Shown here: positions 40,881-50,230 of the stretch, piece after piece | How positions within the stretch are numbered: the stretch's first letter is position 1 | Layout of the letters: every line of letters begins with the position of its first letter | Source: Actinoplanes sp. KI2 | GTDB lineage: Bacteria; Actinomycetota; Actinomycetes; Mycobacteriales; Micromonosporaceae | Assembly: GCF_025630775.1 (NCBI RefSeq) | Contig: NZ_JAOSZE010000055.1 | Coordinates: 1-57,442 of the forward strand | Length of the DNA: 57,442 bases | Direction of reading: 5' to 3' | Program-made: the position numbers and the translations under genes | The notes under the pieces: generated by a model | The model's input: only the letters and a program-made list of their open reading frames with translations | Databases searched by the model: none | Told to the model about the DNA's origin: nothing

Positions 40881-43421
40881 ATGCTGCACGGGTTGAGGCG
40901 TCATCGGCATCGGCTGATGGCGGGGGCCGCGATTGCGGTGGTCGTCGGGGGCGGCATGGCGCTCTCGGTCGGCACGGCCCAGTCTGCGGAACAACAGCCC
41001 GTGGCAGCCCCGGCTCCGGCCGCCGGGTCGCAGTTGACCGTCGGGGCGCGTGCGGTGGCCCTGAACCAGCCCGCGGAGCCGTTCCTTGCCAAGATCCCGC
41101 CGTCCGCGAAGGCCGACGTCACCGGCATGTACTCGCCACAGGTGGCGTGGCCGCTGGTGGGCATACACATGGCGCTGCTGCCCACCGGGCACGTGGTGAG
41201 CTACGGGACGCCGGTGGGCGAGGCCAGGCAGGGCGGCTTCGCCTACGACGACTGGGATCCGGCCAGGGGCACCGGCGCGGACACCCACCGGCAGTCGGCG
41301 TCCATGCACCAGAACGACAGCTTCTGCAACGCCCTGGCCCAGCTGCCCGACGGCCGGCTGCTCATGGTGGGTGGCAATGCCCTCACCGCGACGATGCTGT
41401 ACGACCCGGCGACCGGCCGGCAGGCGATGGGCGCCCAACTGGCCCGGCAGCGGTGGTACACCTCGGTGCTGCGCCTGCCCGACGACCGGATACTGGTCCT
41501 CGGCGGCGGCAACTCCTACAACACCGACGCGTACCTGCACCCCGACGACGACTCGGGCGTGGCCACCACCCCGGAGATCGGGTCCGGCACCGGCGCCTGG
41601 ACCTCGCTCACCGGGGCGACCAGCACGGTCGCGTTCGGCGCGCGGGACAACCGCTGGTGGTATCCGCGGGCCTACATCGCGCCGGACGGCAAGGTCTTCG
41701 GCGCCTCGTACGACCGGCTCTGGAAGCTCGACCCGAGCGGCGCCGGCAAGGTCACCGCGCTCGGCACCCTGCCCACCCCGATCGGCGTGTCCGGCTCCTC
41801 GGTGATGTACGCCCCCGGCAAGCTCCTGTTCGCCGGCGGCGGCCAGCACAAGAACGGCACCGACGAGGTCGCCACCAACCGGGCCACGCTGGTCGACATC
41901 AACGGCGCCAACCCCACGGTCACCGGCGCCGCCTCGATGCGGCTGGCCCGCAACTGGCTCAACCTGACGGTGCTGCCCAACGGCGAGGTGCTCGCCAACG
42001 GCGGCACCCGGGTCGGCGTCCAGGGCGGCGCGGCCAACTCCGCGTACCAGACGGAGATCTGGAACCCGGGTACCGGCAAGTGGCGCGACGGCGCCGCGGC
42101 GCAGCGCATCCGCAGCTACCACTCGACCGCGCTGCTGCTGCCGGGTGGATCGGTGCTGACCGCGGCCGGCGGCGTGCCCGGGCCGGAGGACAACTTCAAC
42201 GCCGAGATCTACTACCCGCCGTACCTGTTCACGAAGGGCCCCGGCGGCCGGGTGCGCTGGGCCGACCGGCCGCAGATCACCAGCATCGCCGGCTCGCTGA
42301 CCTACGGCGGCAGCGTGACGCTCGGGCTGGCCGACGACCGCAAGCTGACCTCGGTGTCGCTGATCCGGGCCGCCAGCGTCACACACTCCTACAACACCGA
42401 CGAGCGGCGAGTGCCGCTGACCTTCCGGCAGAGCGGCAGGACCGTCACCGCCACCATGCCGGCCAACGCCAACCTGCTGCCGCCGGGCACGTACCTGCTG
42501 TCCGGGGTCGGCGCCGACGGCGTGCCCACCCCGGCCCAGACGGTCACGGTTCACCGTTCCGGACCGGGCACGGTCACCCTGTACGACAGGGACCACACTG
42601 CCGCGGACCGGACCGGGCCCAGCCTCAAGGTGCAGTTCCCGGTGACCGACGGCGTCGTCAAGGCCGGCGCCGAGATCCGCGTCCAGGCCACGGACGCGAG
42701 CAAGGCCACCGACGCCGAGCTGCTGATCGACGGCAAGCTCGTGGACACGAAGAAGATCGCCCAGGACCGGGCCGCGCTGCGCTGGGACCCGGCCGCCCGC
42801 GACGGCAAGGCCACCATGACCGTCCGCGTCTACGACTCGCTGGGCAACGTCACCACGAAGACCCAGAGCGTGCTGGTCGACAACGCCAAGCCCGTCCTGA
42901 CCGTGACCCCCGGCACCTACGCCCGCGGCACCACCATCACCGCCGGGGCCACCGCCGTCCGCGACGCCAGCGGCCTGACCCAGCTGCGGGTCCACATCGA
43001 CTCGGAGCCCGCGGTAACCGCGACCGCCGCGCCCTGGACGGTGCGGCTGACCAACAACAACCGGCGCGACGGTAAGCACACGATCACGTTCGAGGCGCGC
43101 GACAAGGCGGGCAACGTGACGGTGCTGCAGCGTCCGCTGTACCTCGACAATCAGAAGCCGACGGTGAGCTTCAAGAGCGCCCCGAAGAACAACACCAAGC
43201 TGCACGGCCCGGTGACCATCACCGCCAACGCCGCGGACAACCTCGGCGTCCAGCAGGTGGAGCTGCTCGTCGACGGCAAGGTGGCCGGCACCGACACGAC
43301 GGCCGAGTACCGCTTCACGCTGACCCCGTCCAGGTACGGCACGACGTTCACCGTGCAGCTGCGGGCCTACGACCGGGCCGGCAATGTCGCGTACGGCGAG
43401 AAGCGAACGTACCGCCGCTGA
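40881..43421 (+). CDS. Secreted galactose-oxidase-like copper-radical oxidase with Ig-like domains
   Basis: 846 residues. A basic signal peptide (MLHGLRRHRHRLMAGAAIAV...) leads to a kelch beta-propeller. The cofactor residues match galactose oxidase: C149 in HQNDSFCNALAQLPDG and Y193 in RQRWYTSVLRLPD (the Cys-Tyr crosslink pair), Y413-H414 in RSYHSTALLLPGG, and H502 in SVTHSYNTDERRVPL (copper ligands). A DUF1929-type domain follows, then about three Ig-like repeats (for example DNLGVQQVELLVDGKVAGT). It oxidises primary alcohols or glycolaldehyde-type ends to aldehydes with H2O2 release, probably on cell-surface or environmental glycans. Streptomyces GlxA is a relative used in hyphal-tip development, but the Ig tail makes this a longer form. 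Confidence 0.9.
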   Translation: MLHGLRRHRHRLMAGAAIAVVVGGGMALSVGTAQSAEQQPVAAPAPAAGSQLTVGARAVALNQPAEPFLAKIPPSAKADVTGMYSPQVAWPLVGIHMALLPTGHVVSYGTPVGEARQGGFAYDDWDPARGTGADTHRQSASMHQNDSFCNALAQLPDGRLLMVGGNALTATMLYDPATGRQAMGAQLARQRWYTSVLRLPDDRILVLGGGNSYNTDAYLHPDDDSGVATTPEIGSGTGAWTSLTGATSTVAFGARDNRWWYPRAYIAPDGKVFGASYDRLWKLDPSGAGKVTALGTLPTPIGVSGSSVMYAPGKLLFAGGGQHKNGTDEVATNRATLVDINGANPTVTGAASMRLARNWLNLTVLPNGEVLANGGTRVGVQGGAANSAYQTEIWNPGTGKWRDGAAAQRIRSYHSTALLLPGGSVLTAAGGVPGPEDNFNAEIYYPPYLFTKGPGGRVRWADRPQITSIAGSLTYGGSVTLGLADDRKLTSVSLIRAASVTHSYNTDERRVPLTFRQSGRTVTATMPANANLLPPGTYLLSGVGADGVPTPAQTVTVHRSGPGTVTLYDRDHTAADRTGPSLKVQFPVTDGVVKAGAEIRVQATDASKATDAELLIDGKLVDTKKIAQDRAALRWDPAARDGKATMTVRVYDSLGNVTTKTQSVLVDNAKPVLTVTPGTYARGTTITAGATAVRDASGLTQLRVHIDSEPAVTATAAPWTVRLTNNNRRDGKHTITFEARDKAGNVTVLQRPLYLDNQKPTVSFKSAPKNNTKLHGPVTITANAADNLGVQQVELLVDGKVAGTDTTAEYRFTLTPSRYGTTFTVQLRAYDRAGNVAYGEKRTYRR

Positions 43422-43433
43422 CCCCAACGCCAG

Positions 43434-43467
43434 GAGCGGGACGGCTGCGAATTCGCCCGTCCCGCTC
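43434..43467. terminator. Bidirectional hairpin between oxidase and response regulator
   Basis: GAGCGGGACGG (43434-43444) pairs perfectly with CCGTCCCGCTC (43457-43467), 11 bp over a 12-base loop that is itself partly palindromic. It lies between convergent stops. Confidence 0.7.
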
Positions 43468-43487
43468 GTGGCGTCACGGTGCCCCGG

Positions 43488-44132
43488 TCAGCCGTTGACG
43501 TGGCGGAGGACGGCCAGGACCCGGCGGTTGTCGCTGTCCGAGGGCGGCAGGCCGAACTTCGCGAAGATGTTGGCCACGTGCTTCTCCACGACGCCGGGTG
43601 TGATCACCAGAGCGGCCGCGATTCCGGCGTTCGATCGGCCCTCGGCCATCAGCGCAAGCACCTCACGCTCCCGGGCGGTCAGCGACGCCAGCCCGGCTGC
43701 CTCCTGGCCGGCCCGCATCAGGTGGCCGACCACCTCCGGATCCAGCGCGGTGCCGCCGGAGGCCACCCGGGTCAGCGCGTCGACGAAGTCGGCGACGTCG
43801 GCGACGCGGTCCTTGAGCAGGTATCCGACGCCGCCCGGCCGCTCGGCGAGCAGCCGGGTCGCGTAGCGGGTCTCCACGTACTGCGAGAACACCAGCACAC
43901 CGACGCCGGGATGGTCGCGCCGGATGTCGATCGCGGCGCGCAGGCCCTCGTCGGTGTGGGTCGGTGGCATCCGGATGTCGACGACGGCCACGTCCGGCAG
44001 GGCGGCGGCGACCGCGGACCGCAACGCCTCCGCGTCGGCGACCGCCGCGCACACCTCGAAACCGCGGTCGGTGAGCAGCCGGACCAGTCCCCCGCGCATC
44101 ATCGCGGCATCCTCCGCGATCACCACCCGCAT
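43488..44132 (-). CDS. NarL/LuxR-type response regulator
   Basis: 214 residues. The receiver domain has phospho-acceptor D52 in VAVVDIRMPP, the acidic pair in VIAEDAAMMRGG and the conserved Lys in GYLLKDRVAD. The C-terminal LuxR helix-turn-helix is LTAREREVLALMAEGRSNAGIAAAL. ATG 44132 fits the receiver start (MRVVIAEDA). Last gene of a four-gene leftward operon with ABC-2 exporter and kinase; it likely controls that operon. Confidence 0.93.
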   Translation of the reverse strand: MRVVIAEDAAMMRGGLVRLLTDRGFEVCAAVADAEALRSAVAAALPDVAVVDIRMPPTHTDEGLRAAIDIRRDHPGVGVLVFSQYVETRYATRLLAERPGGVGYLLKDRVADVADFVDALTRVASGGTALDPEVVGHLMRAGQEAAGLASLTAREREVLALMAEGRSNAGIAAALVITPGVVEKHVANIFAKFGLPPSDSDNRRVLAVLRHVNG

Positions 44133-44146
44133 GGCGTCGTCTCCGT

Positions 44147-45493
44147 TCACACGTGTGGGGGCAGGTCGATCTCGACCCGGGTCGGGCCGCCGGCCGGGCT
44201 GTGCACGCGCATCCGGCCGTCCACCACGGCGATGCGGCGGGCCAGACCGGACAGGCCGGGGCCGTCCGGGTTCGCGCCGCCGATGCCGTCGTCCTCGACG
44301 CTCAGCAGCACGTGTCGGCCGGATCGGCCGACGGTGAGCCGGATCCGGGTCGCCCGGCTGTGTTTGGCCGCGTTCGCGAGCAACTCGGCGGCGCAGAAGT
44401 ACGCGATGGTCTCGATCGCCGGCGCCGGCCGGTCGGGCAGCTCGACGTGCACCGCGACCGGGATGGCGCTGCTCGTGGCGAGCGTGGCCAGCGCGTCGCC
44501 GAGACCGTTGTCGAGCACCGGCGGGTGAATGCCGCGTACCAGATCGCGCAGGTCGGCGAGGGCGTCCTTCGCTCCGCGGTGGGCGAGCGCGACCAGTTCC
44601 CGGGCCTGGGCGAGGTCGGGCGGCGGGCCGTCGGCGCCGAGCTTCTCGGTCGCCATGCCGAGGTTCATCGCCAGCGTGGCCAGCCGGATCTGCGCGCCGT
44701 CGTGCAGGTCCCGTTCCAGCCGGCGCATCATCGCGGCCGCGTCGTCGATCGCGCGAGCCCGGCTGACCTGCAGTTCGCGGACCCGCTCGGCGAGCCGGCC
44801 CGGACCGAGCAGCCGGCGCATCGCGGCCAGGTCGGGCGTCGTCCCGGCCCGCATCAGCCACGGCGCGACCAGCAGCATGGCGAGGCCGGCCGCGGCGATG
44901 AGGAAGGTGCCGCCGAACGTCCGGGTACCGATGGTGCCGAACGGCGTCAGCGCCCACACCGGGCCGAGGCGGGTGCCGGCCGGGTGGTTGCGAAACAGCG
45001 GCCACCACACCGGGTAGGTGAGGTTGACCAGGCCGAACACGTAGCAGAACGCGCCGTACCCCGCGGGGATGGCCAGCGGCACCTTGAGCAGGGCGTACCC
45101 GACGGCGCGCCAGCCCGGCCCGTCGGCGACCAGGGCGCCGATCCGCCGGGATGACCGGGGCGGCGGGGCGTCCACGCGCACGTCGAGCAGCCGCTTCGCG
45201 AGGGAGCGGTGCACGGCTCCGGTGGCCCGCCCGATCGGGGCGGCCAGCACGACCAGGAGCGCGACGGTGAGCGGGAACAGGACCAGGAACACCGGCGCGA
45301 CGACCGGCGCGGCCGGGCGGGACAGGGCGCCGGTTGCCCAGAGGACGAGGGCGGCCAGGGCGGGCACGAGCGCCGGCACGGCCAGCACCGCGGCCGCGCT
45401 GACCACGCCGGCGACGCAGAACACCGCCTGGCGCAGGGCCAGGGTGGTGAACGGGGCGCGCAGCGCGGTCATCGGCCCATTGTCGCCGGTCAC
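44147..45493 (-). CDS. Sensor histidine kinase (HisKA_3/NarX type)
   Basis: 448 residues from GTG 45493. About five to six membrane helices fill the first ~250 residues, with a short basic loop between. A dimerisation/phosphotransfer helix carries H in RDLHDGAQIRLATLAMNLG, and the HATPase has LLANAAKHSRATRIR and SVEDDGIGGANPDGPGLSGL. GTG 45493 overlaps the permease stop (GTGA); ATG 45472 is an alternative. Many such kinases next to exporters sense cell-envelope-active antibiotics. The signal here is unknown. Confidence 0.9.
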   Translation of the reverse strand: MTGDNGPMTALRAPFTTLALRQAVFCVAGVVSAAAVLAVPALVPALAALVLWATGALSRPAAPVVAPVFLVLFPLTVALLVVLAAPIGRATGAVHRSLAKRLLDVRVDAPPPRSSRRIGALVADGPGWRAVGYALLKVPLAIPAGYGAFCYVFGLVNLTYPVWWPLFRNHPAGTRLGPVWALTPFGTIGTRTFGGTFLIAAAGLAMLLVAPWLMRAGTTPDLAAMRRLLGPGRLAERVRELQVSRARAIDDAAAMMRRLERDLHDGAQIRLATLAMNLGMATEKLGADGPPPDLAQARELVALAHRGAKDALADLRDLVRGIHPPVLDNGLGDALATLATSSAIPVAVHVELPDRPAPAIETIAYFCAAELLANAAKHSRATRIRLTVGRSGRHVLLSVEDDGIGGANPDGPGLSGLARRIAVVDGRMRVHSPAGGPTRVEIDLPPHV

Positions 45494-46260
45494 GCGTCGC
45501 GATGACGGAGCAGAACGCCGCCGCACAGGAGCACCACCGCTGCGTACCCGCACATCAGCAGCACGCTGACCCACCCGGCGAACAGCCCGGGAATGGGCGA
45601 GGTCACCGCGATCGAGTTGAGCAGCATCAGCAGCGGGAGGAAGCGGCCGACGGCGATGCCGCTCTCCCCGAACAGGCCGGCCACGATCATCGGGACGAAC
45701 ATCAGCCCGAACAGCGTGCCGATCGCGGCGCCCGAATGCCGCACGATCGTCCCGATGCCGAGCCCGATCAGCGCGGTGGCGCCCAGATACACGCCGGTCA
45801 ACAGCACCGCGCGCAGGATCGGCGGGTCGCCGAGGGAGGCGGCCGGGATGGCGGTGCCGCGGATCGCGAGCTGCCCGCTCAGATAGCCGGCGAAGCTCGC
45901 GACCAGGCCGACGGCGAGCGCCGCGCCGCCGCACACGGCGGCCTTCGCGGCCAGGACGATCCGGCGCCGGGGTACGGCGGCGAACGTCGAGCGGATCGTG
46001 CCGGTGCCGTACTCGCCGGTCACCGTCAGGACGCCGAGCGCACCGAGGAGCAGTTGGGCCAGGATGGCGCCGCCGAGGCTGTTGTCCAGGATCTGGGCGG
46101 CGGTGGCGACCGGGGTGTGCGATCGGTAGCCGAGTCCCACCCCGGTCCCGGCCGCGGCCATCGAGACCACCGCCGCGATCGCCAGCCACCACGTCGACCG
46201 GACGCTGCGCAGCTTGATCCACTCCATCCGGGCCGCCCGCCGGAATCCGTACCCGTTCAT
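45490..46260 (-). CDS. ABC-2 type exporter permease
   Basis: 256 residues with about six transmembrane helices and the ABC-2 entry MEWIKLRSVRSTWWLAIAA. GEYGTGTIRSTFAAVPRR is the conserved cytoplasmic loop. It pairs with the ATPase gene upstream (ATGA overlap) and with the kinase gene downstream (GTGA overlap). Exports a lipid, peptide or antibiotic. Confidence 0.9.
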   Translation of the reverse strand: MNGYGFRRAARMEWIKLRSVRSTWWLAIAAVVSMAAAGTGVGLGYRSHTPVATAAQILDNSLGGAILAQLLLGALGVLTVTGEYGTGTIRSTFAAVPRRRIVLAAKAAVCGGAALAVGLVASFAGYLSGQLAIRGTAIPAASLGDPPILRAVLLTGVYLGATALIGLGIGTIVRHSGAAIGTLFGLMFVPMIVAGLFGESGIAVGRFLPLLMLLNSIAVTSPIPGLFAGWVSVLLMCGYAAVVLLCGGVLLRHRDA

Positions 46261-46982
46261 GACGCTCCCACTCCGCGGTAGTCGGTGGCCTGCGACGTGA
46301 GCCGGAAGAACGCGTCCTCCAGGCTTTCGTCGCCGGCGGCGAGCTCGGCGACGGTCGTCTCGGCCAGCAGCCGGCCGCGACCGATGACCACCAGCCGATC
46401 GGCGGTCAGCGCCATCTCGGCGATCAGGTGGCTGGAGACGAACACCGTCCGGCCGTCGGCGGCGAGTCCGCGCAGCAGGTCCCGGATCCAGCGGATGCCC
46501 TCCGGGTCGAGTCCGTTGACCGGCTCGTCGAGCAGCAGGACGGCCGGGTCGCCGAGCAGGGCCACCGCGACGCCGAGCCGCTGGCGCATACCGAGCGAGT
46601 ACGTGCCGGCGCGCCGCGTCGCCGCCTCCGACAGTCCGACGGTGCGCAGCACCTGCTCGACCCGGGAACCGGGAAGGTCGTTGCTCGCCGCGAGGGCGCT
46701 CAGGTGGGCACGGGCGCTGCGGCCGGGATGGAACGCCCCGGCGTCGAGCAGCGCGCCGACCGTCTGCAACGGCCGGTTCAGATCCGCGTACGGGACGCCG
46801 CCGATCAGCGCCGCGCCGTGGTCGGGGGCGTCCAGGCCGAGGATCATCCGCATGGTCGTCGACTTGCCGGATCCGTTCGGACCGAGGAAGCCGGTCACCA
46901 CCCCCGGCTGGACCCGGACGCTCAGAGCGTCGACGGCGACCCGGCCGCCGTAGCGTTTGGTCAGCTCACGTAGTTCGATCAC
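46257..46982 (-). CDS. ABC exporter ATP-binding protein
   Basis: 241 residues. Walker A is GPNGSGKSTT (33-42), the signature YSLGMRQRLGVAVALL, Walker B AVLLLDEPVNGLDP and the switch His in VFVSSHLIAEM. Typical of drug-resistance-type CcmA ATPases working with ABC-2 permeases. First gene of the leftward operon; AT-rich TTTTGG lies just before it, but no clear promoter was assigned. Confidence 0.92.
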   Translation of the reverse strand: MIELRELTKRYGGRVAVDALSVRVQPGVVTGFLGPNGSGKSTTMRMILGLDAPDHGAALIGGVPYADLNRPLQTVGALLDAGAFHPGRSARAHLSALAASNDLPGSRVEQVLRTVGLSEAATRRAGTYSLGMRQRLGVAVALLGDPAVLLLDEPVNGLDPEGIRWIRDLLRGLAADGRTVFVSSHLIAEMALTADRLVVIGRGRLLAETTVAELAAGDESLEDAFFRLTSQATDYRGVGAS

Positions 46983-46993
46983 ACCAAAAGACG

Positions 46994-47689
46994 CTAGGCG
47001 GGGCGGTCGGCGGTCAGAAGCCGGAAACCATCCGGCTCCGCCCGGGGGTTTTCACCCCCAACGGCGGCGACGCGGCCCGATCGGGTGACGGCGGCGGCGC
47101 CGTGGATCACCTGGATCGGGGCCGGGCCGTAGCGAAGGCGAAAGAGCGGCTTCGCACGTACGGGATCGGTGGTGGCGACCTGCACGCAGCTGCCGTCCAC
47201 CTGGGGCGACAGCCAGTTGAGCGGGATGCCGCGGCTCTTCCAGTAGCGCTCGTCGGCGGACACCCGGTTGAGCAGCGCGTTCAACTCGCGGGCGGAGTGC
47301 GCGGCGTCGACGAGGCCGACCGGCTTGCCGGGCAGCGCGGCCCGCACGGCGGCGTCGAACGGCGCGGACGGGATGCGGAAGACGATGATCTTCGAGTGAT
47401 CCGGCGCGAGCTCGACGCCCGCGTACACCTGGGGATAGCGCGCGCCGATCCGGTCGACCGCGGCGGCCATCTCGTCGAGGCGGTCCTGCTGGGTATAGAA
47501 GCTGGTGTCCGTGGTCGGCGGGGCGGAGCCGACCGGGGGCGGCGAGGTGCTCGTCGCGTCGCACGCGGCGGGGGCCGGTGCCGGCGCCCCGGTCTCCGGT
47601 CCGTCGTACCGGGGCTGGCGGGCGCAGCCGCCCAGGCCCACGACCAGCAACAGCAGTGGCACACCCAGCATCGGCCGTCGACACCTCAT
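46994..47689 (-). CDS. Secreted lipoprotein, unknown function
   Basis: 231 residues. Signal peptide MRCRRPMLGVPLLLLVVGLG ends in lipobox GGC, followed by a Pro/Thr-rich linker. The globular part has AAAVDRIGARYPQVYAGVELAPD and IIVFRIPSAPFDAAVRAALPGKPV, somewhat like the prodomain of alpha-lytic-type proteases, and two Cys that could bond. A 3' segment repeats FRLRYGPAPIQVIHGAAAV. No catalytic motif. It lies 12 bp upstream of the ABC operon on the same strand and may be its first gene. Confidence 0.75.
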   Translation of the reverse strand: MRCRRPMLGVPLLLLVVGLGGCARQPRYDGPETGAPAPAPAACDATSTSPPPVGSAPPTTDTSFYTQQDRLDEMAAAVDRIGARYPQVYAGVELAPDHSKIIVFRIPSAPFDAAVRAALPGKPVGLVDAAHSARELNALLNRVSADERYWKSRGIPLNWLSPQVDGSCVQVATTDPVRAKPLFRLRYGPAPIQVIHGAAAVTRSGRVAAVGGENPRAEPDGFRLLTADRPA

Positions 47690-47768
47690 GGCGACTCCTT
47701 CCCCCGGCGGGACATGGTTCTGACGGGCTCGCCGCCCGGGTGGTTCCGTCTGCCGCTACCGTTGCCTC

Positions 47769-48149
47769 ATGGCAGTGCCGGAGGAGATCGCCCGCAGCAA
47801 GTACGTCAGCCTGACCACGTACCGCAAGGACGGCACGGCCGTCGCAACCGCGGTCTGGCAGGCGACGAGCGACGGCCGGATGTACATCGTGTCCGACGCC
47901 GACGCGTGGAAGGTGAAGCGGATCCGGCGCGACAGCCGGGTCAAGGTCACGGTCTGCGACCTCCGCGGCCGCATCGCCGAGGGCGCCCCGACCGCGGAGG
48001 GCACCGCCGAGGTCCTCGACGACGCCGGCACCCGGACGGCGCGGAAGGCGGTGGCCGACAAATACCTGCTCTCCCGGGTCGGCAACTGGCTGGCGAGCAC
48101 CCTCCACCTGCGGAAGGCTCCGGTGATCGGGATTGCCGTGACCCTCTGA
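47769..48149 (+). CDS. PPOX-class F420/FMN-dependent split-barrel protein
   Basis: 126 residues: LTTYRKDGTAVATAVWQATSDGRMYIVSDADAWKVKRIRRD has the flavin/F420-binding split-barrel pattern of the PPOX family, and VKVTVCDLRGRI closes the barrel. Actinobacterial members of this size usually use coenzyme F420 (TIGR03666-like) to reduce small organic substrates. Substrate unknown. It is divergent from the lipoprotein gene. Confidence 0.85.
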   Translation: MAVPEEIARSKYVSLTTYRKDGTAVATAVWQATSDGRMYIVSDADAWKVKRIRRDSRVKVTVCDLRGRIAEGAPTAEGTAEVLDDAGTRTARKAVADKYLLSRVGNWLASTLHLRKAPVIGIAVTL

Positions 48150-48178
48150 CGGATGGTCACAGGAGGTGCCAGAAACGG

Positions 48179-48979
48179 GTGACTACGGTGGCCGGCATGC
48201 GCTTCCGTCGATCCCTGGTGGCCGCCGTGCTGATCGTGGCCGGCTGCAGCAGTCACGGCGCACCGTCCGGGGTGCACGGCAGCGCCACGGCCGCGCCGCC
48301 GCCGGGTCGATCCGCGGCCGCGACCGACCGCGATTTCGACGGCATCCGACTGCCGGTCTTCGCCTCGCCGCCGCCGGCCGAGCCGGTCACCGCGCCGAGC
48401 GGCGCGCTGGCGCCGATGTATCGCCGGCTCGCCGTCCACCAGCGGGTCGCCTTCCTGACCATGGACGACGGCCAGGTGCAGCTGCCCACGGCGGGATCGC
48501 TGATGGCGGCCGCGCACGTCCCGTTCACCATGTTCCTGATCGGGCCGGTCGCCGCGAAGAACCCGCCGTTCTTCGAGCGGCTCGTCGGCGAGGGCGGGGT
48601 GATCGAGGACCACACGCTCACCCACCCGAGCATGCGCGGCCTGCCGTACGCGACCCAGCGCTACCAGATCTGCGGCGCCCGCGACCTGCTGCGCACGACC
48701 TTCCACAGCACGCCACGGTTCTTCCGGCCGCCGTACGGCAACTACGACGAGAACACTCTCCGCGCCGTGCATGACTGCGGGCTGCAGGCGGCTTTCAACT
48801 GGACCGAGACGGTCAACAACGGCAAGGTCTACTACCAGACCCCGGTGCATCGCATCGAGCCCGGCGACATCATCCTGATGCACTTCCGCCCGGCCTTCGT
48901 CAGCGACGTCACCGCCGCCCTGACCGCCATCCACCGGTCCGGCCTGACCCCGGCCCTGCTGGAGAACTACGTCAACTGA
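48179..48979 (+). CDS. Polysaccharide deacetylase-like lipoprotein (NodB domain)
   Basis: 266 residues from GTG 48179. The lipobox is VAGC (Cys 23), and a linker with Gly/Ser/Pro follows. The NodB domain has the catalytic LTMDDGQVQ (D96-D97), the zinc ligands H145 and H149 in EDHTLTHPSM and the FFRPPYGNYD motif. It removes acetyl groups from surface glycans or peptidoglycan. AGGAGG (48161-48166) is 12 bases before the GTG; ATG 48197 is an alternative that also keeps the lipobox. Confidence 0.88.
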   Translation: MTTVAGMRFRRSLVAAVLIVAGCSSHGAPSGVHGSATAAPPPGRSAAATDRDFDGIRLPVFASPPPAEPVTAPSGALAPMYRRLAVHQRVAFLTMDDGQVQLPTAGSLMAAAHVPFTMFLIGPVAAKNPPFFERLVGEGGVIEDHTLTHPSMRGLPYATQRYQICGARDLLRTTFHSTPRFFRPPYGNYDENTLRAVHDCGLQAAFNWTETVNNGKVYYQTPVHRIEPGDIILMHFRPAFVSDVTAALTAIHRSGLTPALLENYVN

Positions 48980-49016
48980 GGGTCAGTCGCTCGCTTCAAA
49001 GGTGGCGTGCAACCGG

Positions 49017-50180
49017 TCAGGCGGGAGCGGGCGTGGCGCGCATGGCGGGGGAGGCGTAGCCGGTCGGTACGCGCACGCCGGCCAGCCACTCGGTCAACCG
49101 CACGCCCTCGTCGCGCAGGGCTCGGGCCGCCCACGGCGGCACCTTCTCGAGCAGGCGCACCTCGACGACGCCGGCCGGGTCCTGGGTCCAGCAGCCGACG
49201 ATCCGGCCGTTCGCCCACGCCGTCGTGCCGGCGTTGCCGGTACGGTCGAACAGGTCTGCCCGGTGCGGGCCGAGGTAGAAGTCGCGCGACTTCCAGCCCA
49301 TCACGGTCGGGTCGAGCACCGGCAGCAGCGCCACCCACGGCCCGGGGTCGGGCACCTCGCCGGCGTCGTCCGGGAGCAGCCAGCCGGTCTCGCCACCGGC
49401 GAGCGTCACCGCGACCGCGTCGAGGGCGGCCAGTGCCGCGCGCACCACCGACTTGGTCGAGCCCAGCCACCAGACGAGATCGTCCTCGGTGCCCGGGCCG
49501 AAGCTGACCAGCCAGCGGCGCACCAACTCGCGATAGCCGGCCGTCGCGTCCAGCGCCGGCGGCACGGCGCCCAGCCAGTGGCTCATCAGGGTCCAGCGCG
49601 GCCGGGACGTGTGCCATCGGCCGGTGTTGACGCCGCGTACCACGTCGGCGGTCAGGCCGAGGTGGGTCAGCACCCGGGCCACCGGCGACTGCCCGCCGGC
49701 GGACTCCTGGATGCGGACGTCGATCATCGGAACGGCCTTGCGGATCTCGCCCGCCGTGTGGCCCTCGGGCACGTCGGCCAACAGGTCCAGCACCTCGGCG
49801 CGGGCCCGGGTCAGCCAGTCGGCGGGCATCCCGGACCGGACCACGTCGCGGGTCACCCGGGCCTGCTCGGCGCCGGCCACCCGCGCCGAGGCACTCGGCC
49901 AGACGGCCGGCAGCAGATCCCGCGGGAAGACGAACAGCGTGCGGCGCATCGCCAGCTGCTTCACCAGGCTGCGGTCGGCGTAGAGCGCGCGGTCGAGGTC
50001 GGCCACCGTGCAGGCGTCGAAGCGGGCGCGGCAGGCGAGGTGGACCGTGGCCGGCTCGGTGGCGTGCAGCACGGTCATCGCCCGGGTCACGGCCTCGGGG
50101 GAGTCGGCGCGAAAGGCCGGCGCCAGCGCGTGCCGGACCGCCAGCCGGGCCCGGCGCTCGTCGTCGGTCACCAGGCGCAT
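49017..50180 (-). CDS. Winged-helix DNA-binding protein of the HTH_42 (AlkZ/YcaQ-like) superfamily
   Basis: 387 residues. The family is recognised from MRRTLFVFPRDLLPAVWPSA, VARVLTHLGLTADVVRG, WTLMSHWLGAVPP and LLPVLDPTVMGWKSRDFYLG. Characterised members are DNA glycosylases that unhook alkylated or crosslinked bases. Those use a QxQ/QxD motif near residue 40; here that place reads TVLHATEPATV, a His-centred variant, so activity may differ. Many Actinobacteria carry several copies linked to antibiotic clusters. Substrate unknown. Confidence 0.75.
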   Translation of the reverse strand: MRLVTDDERRARLAVRHALAPAFRADSPEAVTRAMTVLHATEPATVHLACRARFDACTVADLDRALYADRSLVKQLAMRRTLFVFPRDLLPAVWPSASARVAGAEQARVTRDVVRSGMPADWLTRARAEVLDLLADVPEGHTAGEIRKAVPMIDVRIQESAGGQSPVARVLTHLGLTADVVRGVNTGRWHTSRPRWTLMSHWLGAVPPALDATAGYRELVRRWLVSFGPGTEDDLVWWLGSTKSVVRAALAALDAVAVTLAGGETGWLLPDDAGEVPDPGPWVALLPVLDPTVMGWKSRDFYLGPHRADLFDRTGNAGTTAWANGRIVGCWTQDPAGVVEVRLLEKVPPWAARALRDEGVRLTEWLAGVRVPTGYASPAMRATPAPA

Positions 50181-50230
50181 CGTGTCATCGTGTCACGCCC
50201 GCGCCCGGGGACTGGCCCTACCCTTGGCCG

